A stretch of 64,000 bases of DNA. Origin: Flavobacterium sp. UMI-01 (GTDB taxonomy: Bacteria > Bacteroidota > Bacteroidia > Flavobacteriales > Flavobacteriaceae). Both the position numbers and the translations under genes were made by a program. The stretch lies in assembly GCF_019656315.1 (NCBI RefSeq), contig NZ_BPLU01000001.1:1-64000 (forward strand), in the 5' to 3' direction. The notes beneath the pieces are model-generated. The model did no database searches. It saw only the letters and a list, made by a program, of their open reading frames with translations, and was not told the origin of the DNA. Numbering within the stretch: position 1 is the first letter of the stretch; each line of letters starts with the position of its first letter. Of this stretch, positions 60,255 through 64,000 are shown one piece after another.

Positions 60255-63107
60255 TCAATGCGCCTCCAACCAATTTTTTCCCATTCCTAAATCAACCACC
60301 AAAGGTACTTCCAATTTAAAAGCATTTTCCATTTCGTGTTTAATCATTGGTTGGATTTTTTCTAGCTCATCATTATGCACATCAAACACAAGCTCATCAT
60401 GTACTTGCAATAACATTTTTGATTTCCAGTTTTCTGATTTCAGTTTGTTGTGAATGTTAATCATCGCCATTTTGATAATGTCGGCAGCTGAACCTTGGAT
60501 AGGAGCGTTCACCGCATTTCGTTCAGCGCCTCCACGTACCACGGCATTTTGAGAGTTGATGTCTTTCAAATAACGACGACGACCTAAAATTGTTTGCACG
60601 TAGCCGTTGTCACGAGCAAAATCGATTTGCTCATTGATATAAGATTTCAATCGAGGATAGGTTTTGTAATAGGCTTCAATCAAATCCGCACTTTCAGAGC
60701 GGGAAAGATTGGTTTGGTTCGATAATCCAAAAGCCGAAACCCCGTAAATAATTCCAAAGTTGACCGTTTTAGCATGGCTACGTTGTTCGCGAGTCACTTC
60801 GTCCAAAGGCACGTTGAATACCTTTGAAGCGGTTGATTTATGAATATCTTCGTTGTTTTGGAACGCTTTAATCATGTTTTCTTCGCCACTCAAAGCTGCA
60901 ATCACACGCAATTCAATTTGAGAGTAATCGGCTGAAACTAAGGTGTGGTTTTCATCACGAGCAATAAACGCTTTACGAATCAGGCGTCCTCTTTCGGTAC
61001 GAATCGGAATGTTTTGCAAGTTGGGATTGTTTGAACTCAAACGCCCTGTTGCGGCAACGGTTTGCATATAATCCGTATGAACGCGACCCGTTTTAGTGTT
61101 AACTTGTGTGGGTAAAGCATCAATATAGGTGCTTTGTAATTTTACCATTTGGCGCCATTCCAGAATGTCACGCACAATTTCGTTGTCATGGGCAAGGTAA
61201 CTCAAAACTTCCTCTCCAGTAGCGTATTGGCCTGTTTTGGTCTTTTTTTGCTTGGCACCACCAATTTTTAGTTTGTCAAATAAAATATCTCCGAGTTGTT
61301 TAGGCGAAGCCAAATTGAATTTTTCACCCGCAGTTTCGTATATTTTTTGTTCCAATGCTTGGCTTTCAGCAGCCATTTCGGTTGACATCGCTTTCAAGAA
61401 CGGAACATCAAGGTTAATCCCTTCGGTTTCCATCGCTGCTAGAACAGGCACGAGCGGAATCTCGATTTCGTCAAACAATTTTTGAGTCGCTGTTTTTTCG
61501 AGTTCTACTGCAAACAATTCTTTCAATTGGTAAGTCACATCAGCATCTTCGGCAGCGTATTCTTTGATGTCTTCAAGCGCTACATCGCGCATTGATTTTT
61601 GGTTTTTGCCTTTTTTGCCAATCAAATCTTCAATGGATTTAGGCGAATATTTCAAATAGGTTTCACTTAAAATATCCATATTATGACGCATATCGGGATT
61701 AATCAAATAATGCGCAATCATCGTATCAAACAATTTTCCAGCGACACTAATTCCGTAATTAGCCAAAATTTTCAAATCGTATTTTACGTTTTGTCCTATT
61801 TTTTCAATGGCTGGATTTTCAAAAAACGGAATAAATTTCTCCGCCAAGGTTTTGGCTTCGTCTTGATTTTCGGGAAACGGCACATAAAATGCTTTTCCTT
61901 TTTCATACGAAAACGACATACCGACTAATTCCGCATGCAAAGCATCCAGTCCTGTGGTTTCAGTATCAAAGCTAACCGAAGTTTGTTTTTGTAAATTTTG
62001 CAACAGTAATTTAAGTCCTAAATCACCTTGAACAATTTGGTACGAATGTGGAGTGGTTTCCAGCGTTCCATAAAACTGCTGGTGTACTACTTCGCTATCG
62101 TGAGTAGGTAAGGTTGCGGAGAACAAGTCAAATTGTTCTTCGTTCTTCGGTTGTGGTTTTTTGTATAATTTAGTGTCAGGTTCTGGAGCTATTTTGACTC
62201 CCCCTCCTTCGGAGGGGGCTGGGGGGAGGAAAATTGCATCAAACTGCTCCGCCATTCTTCTAAACTCCAATTCGTTGAACAAAGCATCTGTTTTCTCCAC
62301 ATCAGGAGTCGAAAGCTCATAATCCTTTTCGTTAAAAGTTACAGAGCAGTCTAGTAAAATCGTGGCTAGCTTTTTAGACAATAACCCTAACTCTTTGTTG
62401 GCTTCAATTTTTTCTTTCATGGCGCCTTTCAGCTCGTGGGTGTTAGCCAAAAGGTTTTCCATAGAGCCGTATTGTGCTAGGAATTTTTTGGCGGTTTTTT
62501 CGCCCACTCCAGGCAAGCCAGGAATGTTGTCGGCGGCATCCCCCATCATGCCTAAAAAGTCAATTACCTGCTCAGGTCTTTCAATTTCAAATTTTTCCAA
62601 AACCTCAGGTACTCCCCAAATTTCAATGCCGTTCCCCATACGAGCAGGGCGGTACATAAAAATATTTTCAGACACTAGCTGCGCAAAATCCTTATCAGGA
62701 GTCACCATGTACACCTTGTAATTTTGCTTTTCGGCTTGTTTGGCAATCGTCCCTATCAAGTCGTCGGCTTCGCAACCCGCTACTTCAATAATCGGAATAT
62801 GCATGGCTTTTAATAATTCCTGAATATAAGGAACCGCAATCTTAATCGCCTCAGGAGTTGCATCGCGATTGGCTTTGTATTCAGGGTATAAGGAATTTCG
62901 CAAATCACTTCCGCCTTTGTCAAACGCCACCGCCAAATGGTCTGGTTTTTCACGCTTAATCACATCCATCAACGAATTCATAAACCCCATAATCGCCGAG
63001 GTATCCATTCCTTTCGAATTAATTCTCGGGTTTTTGATAAAGGCATAATACCCTCTAAAGATTAAAGCATAGGCATCAAGTAGAAAAAGACGTTTTTGAG
63101 CAGACAT
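60255..63107 (-). CDS. polA: DNA polymerase I
   Basis: The 950-residue protein from ATG 63107 has all three domains: 5'-3' exonuclease (residues about 1-290; LFLLDAYALIFRGYYAF, EADDLIGTIA, MMGDAADNIPGLPGVGEKTA), 3'-5' proofreading exonuclease with intact acids (SFDTETTGLD, NVKYDLKIL, YAAEDADVTYQL) and polymerase (SADYSQIELRVIAAL, RSHAKTVNFGIIYGVS, LLQVHDELVFDV). An extra start at 63137 is rejected because it adds non-family residues. In the linker between the first two domains, a palindromic intergenic-type repeat encodes LPPAPSEGGGVKI in frame. Confidence 0.96.
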   Translation of the reverse strand: MSAQKRLFLLDAYALIFRGYYAFIKNPRINSKGMDTSAIMGFMNSLMDVIKREKPDHLAVAFDKGGSDLRNSLYPEYKANRDATPEAIKIAVPYIQELLKAMHIPIIEVAGCEADDLIGTIAKQAEKQNYKVYMVTPDKDFAQLVSENIFMYRPARMGNGIEIWGVPEVLEKFEIERPEQVIDFLGMMGDAADNIPGLPGVGEKTAKKFLAQYGSMENLLANTHELKGAMKEKIEANKELGLLSKKLATILLDCSVTFNEKDYELSTPDVEKTDALFNELEFRRMAEQFDAIFLPPAPSEGGGVKIAPEPDTKLYKKPQPKNEEQFDLFSATLPTHDSEVVHQQFYGTLETTPHSYQIVQGDLGLKLLLQNLQKQTSVSFDTETTGLDALHAELVGMSFSYEKGKAFYVPFPENQDEAKTLAEKFIPFFENPAIEKIGQNVKYDLKILANYGISVAGKLFDTMIAHYLINPDMRHNMDILSETYLKYSPKSIEDLIGKKGKNQKSMRDVALEDIKEYAAEDADVTYQLKELFAVELEKTATQKLFDEIEIPLVPVLAAMETEGINLDVPFLKAMSTEMAAESQALEQKIYETAGEKFNLASPKQLGDILFDKLKIGGAKQKKTKTGQYATGEEVLSYLAHDNEIVRDILEWRQMVKLQSTYIDALPTQVNTKTGRVHTDYMQTVAATGRLSSNNPNLQNIPIRTERGRLIRKAFIARDENHTLVSADYSQIELRVIAALSGEENMIKAFQNNEDIHKSTASKVFNVPLDEVTREQRSHAKTVNFGIIYGVSAFGLSNQTNLSRSESADLIEAYYKTYPRLKSYINEQIDFARDNGYVQTILGRRRYLKDINSQNAVVRGGAERNAVNAPIQGSAADIIKMAMINIHNKLKSENWKSKMLLQVHDELVFDVHNDELEKIQPMIKHEMENAFKLEVPLVVDLGMGKNWLEAH
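62197..62230. repeat. Palindromic CCCCCTCCTTCGGAGGGGG repeat inside polA
   Basis: CCCCCTCC and GGAGGGGG flank TTC, followed by CTGGGGGGAG. It is the intergenic repeat form known from Flavobacteria, here inside the coding sequence, in frame, in the linker after the 5'-3' exonuclease. Confidence 0.85.
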
Positions 63108-63202
63108 AATGAAAAATTTTGTCGTAAAAATAAACAAACCTTTTTTAAAACTTCACTTTTTTAAAGTTCATTATCCGTCTTTTTTAAGGGTGACGTTATT
63201 AT
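63108..63202. other. polA leader and spacer
   Basis: AT-rich sequence with no gene; no perfect TAnnTTTG is recognised on the minus strand. With the repeat at 63203-63357 and the spacer to 63559 it makes up the gap between polA and the last gene. Confidence 0.4.
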
Positions 63203-63357
63203 TTGGGCGTGCCACCAGCAAGGAAAAGGGGCAAGCGTCATTGTGGTTAATTGCCCCTTTTTCTTGCTGCTGTCGTGCTATCCGTTGCAAGTCCTCAACC
63301 CGTTCCGCTATTGCTACACGGGTTTGCGGGCTTTCCACTGCTATCACTCACGCGGGA
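63203..63357. repeat. GC-rich dispersed repeat (GGGCGTGCCACCAGCAAGG type)
   Basis: A sharp GC-rich block with internal inverted parts: AAGGAAAAGGGGCAA against TTGCCCCTTTTTCTTG, and AACCCG against CGGGTTTG. It starts GGGCGTGCC and ends CACTCACGCGGG. I recall near-identical blocks as dispersed repeats in Flavobacterium genomes. An open frame across it (63109-63489) is not credible as a gene. Confidence 0.75.
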
Positions 63358-63559
63358 GTTGGGGGATTATTAGCGTTTAGTGATTTGATTTTAATGTTGC
63401 TACTCCGTAAAGTTTGTCATTCCGTAGGAATCTCAAGAATTGTGAATTGTTTGTGTGTGACGCTTTCAGCGGGACAGACAGCAAGCTAAGTTTAATTTTT
63501 TTTTAATTTCGATTGAGATGATTTGTAATCCGTTCTCAATTTTATTATCAATTCTAATT
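63358..63559. other. Spacer between the GC-rich repeat and the last gene
   Basis: No gene, promoter or terminator of note. Includes a T-rich run at 63491-63510. Confidence 0.35.
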
Positions 63560-63964
63560 TTAGGATGAAATTGTATTTTTTAACTCTTCAATTCTATTAT
63601 TAATCGCTAGAATTTTAAGTTTTTGCTCTGTTGTTCGTATTTCTGTTTTTTCAAAAATATGTCCGTCAGGCCAGATGAGTTTTGTTTTTATAGCTTCTTC
63701 TTTTAAAATGGCGTGAAATTTTTCATCTATTTTTTCAAATGCCCAAATTCTCCATTTTGCAATAAATAAGGACCAAACAAGCCAACCTAGAAGGAATGAG
63801 ATTACAAAGCCAACCAACATAATTGGTCTGGAAATCAATTCTATCTTGTTTAGGTAATAGAAAATTCCAATAAAACTAAACATGACAATAATTACAGGGA
63901 AATTGATGAAAATTTGTCCTTTGTTTAGTACTTTATTTAATTTTATTTCTTCTTCTCTTGTCAT
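63560..63964 (-). CDS. Small two-helix membrane protein, function unknown
   Basis: The 134-residue product has two hydrophobic helices (FINFPVIIVMFSFIGIFYYL and ISRPIMLVGFVISFLLGWLV) after a short charged N-terminus, then a cytoplasmic helical part with KWRIWAFEKIDEKFHAILKE. No family is recognised. The start is ATG at 63964 (MTREEEIKLNKVL); the promoter lies at or beyond the window edge. Confidence 0.65.
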   Translation of the reverse strand: MTREEEIKLNKVLNKGQIFINFPVIIVMFSFIGIFYYLNKIELISRPIMLVGFVISFLLGWLVWSLFIAKWRIWAFEKIDEKFHAILKEEAIKTKLIWPDGHIFEKTEIRTTEQKLKILAINNRIEELKNTISS

Positions 63965-64000
63965 ATTTTAAATTAGTTTTAATTCATGGATTTTTTGTTT

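Noticed and set aside
63109..63489. Plus-strand open frame of 126 codons
   Set aside because: It is made mostly of the GC-rich repeat at 63203-63357 and starts antisense to the polA start; the Cys/Arg/Ser-rich product looks random.

Overview
The window is chromosomal DNA from a Flavobacterium or a close relative (phylum Bacteroidota). The signs are low GC, TAnnTTTG-type -7 promoter elements with few Shine-Dalgarno sites, TonB-dependent receptors, Flavobacteriia families (DUF4301, DUF3127, DUF423, DUF4184), an archaeal-type GGGP synthase, and several kinds of short palindromic intergenic repeat. Gene order is dense, with frequent 1-28 nt overlaps. No phage, CRISPR array or complete insertion sequence lies inside the window. 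Only a truncated ISAon1-type end is present, at the left edge.

Region by region. 1-370 holds two nested ISAon1-like 5' ends. 536-6904 has a lipoprotein, a DUF4184 membrane protein, a glycosyltransferase/flippase pair, ruvC, a repeat-bracketed four-helix-bundle gene, hemW and a cyclase-family enzyme. 6937-15842 is housekeeping and metabolism (YjbR, PH/SHOCT protein, ATP-dependent PEP carboxykinase, DUF423, saccharopine dehydrogenase-like enzyme, alpha/beta hydrolase, sulfatase lipoprotein, M20 dipeptidase), interrupted by repeat clusters and a MITE-like multi-palindrome at 11973-12191. tRNA-Leu(TAG) is at 16004-16085. 16727-20118 is a circularly permuted ATP-grasp / alpha-E / transglutaminase cassette. 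20195-26696 has ahcY, a phosphopantetheinyl transferase, a truncated-haemoglobin operon with an FNR-like site, GGGP synthase, a PnuC transporter, DUF4301 and arfB. 26758-29181 is a TPP riboswitch and the TonB-dependent receptor it controls. 29244-39973 has greA, a HIT protein, a transglutaminase, a histidine kinase, an AraC regulator, a second TonB-dependent receptor, DUF3127, PAP2, aat and an AT-rich DUF2971 gene.

40177-47233 is a complete minus-strand thiamin operon, thiS-thiC-thiE2-thiD-thiE-thiG-thiH-thiF, behind a second TPP riboswitch. With the riboswitch-controlled receptor at 26965 the window therefore carries both thiamin synthesis and probable thiamin uptake under one ligand. 47316-48528 holds tag and a queuosine-precursor transporter.

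48687-55981 is a sugar locus that looks like sucrose use. A TonB-dependent receptor without SusD, a GPH/SUT-type symporter, a GH100-like invertase and a PfkB fructokinase are transcribed away from a LacI regulator. Two identical 14-bp palindromes, 21 bp apart, sit in the divergent promoter region. The right end has rplM-rpsI-rpsB-tsf, a second LacI-type regulator, polA with a palindromic repeat captured in frame, a GC-rich repeat and a small membrane protein.

The least ordinary items are the ATP-grasp/alpha-E/transglutaminase cassette, the sux-like locus with GH100 in place of amylosucrase, hairpins placed right at predicted transcription starts (greA, DUF3127, rplM), the FNR-like box at about -41 of the haemoglobin operon, and two intergenic repeats captured inside coding sequences (glycosyltransferase and polA). 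All promoter and operator calls are by eye; no search or folding program was run.
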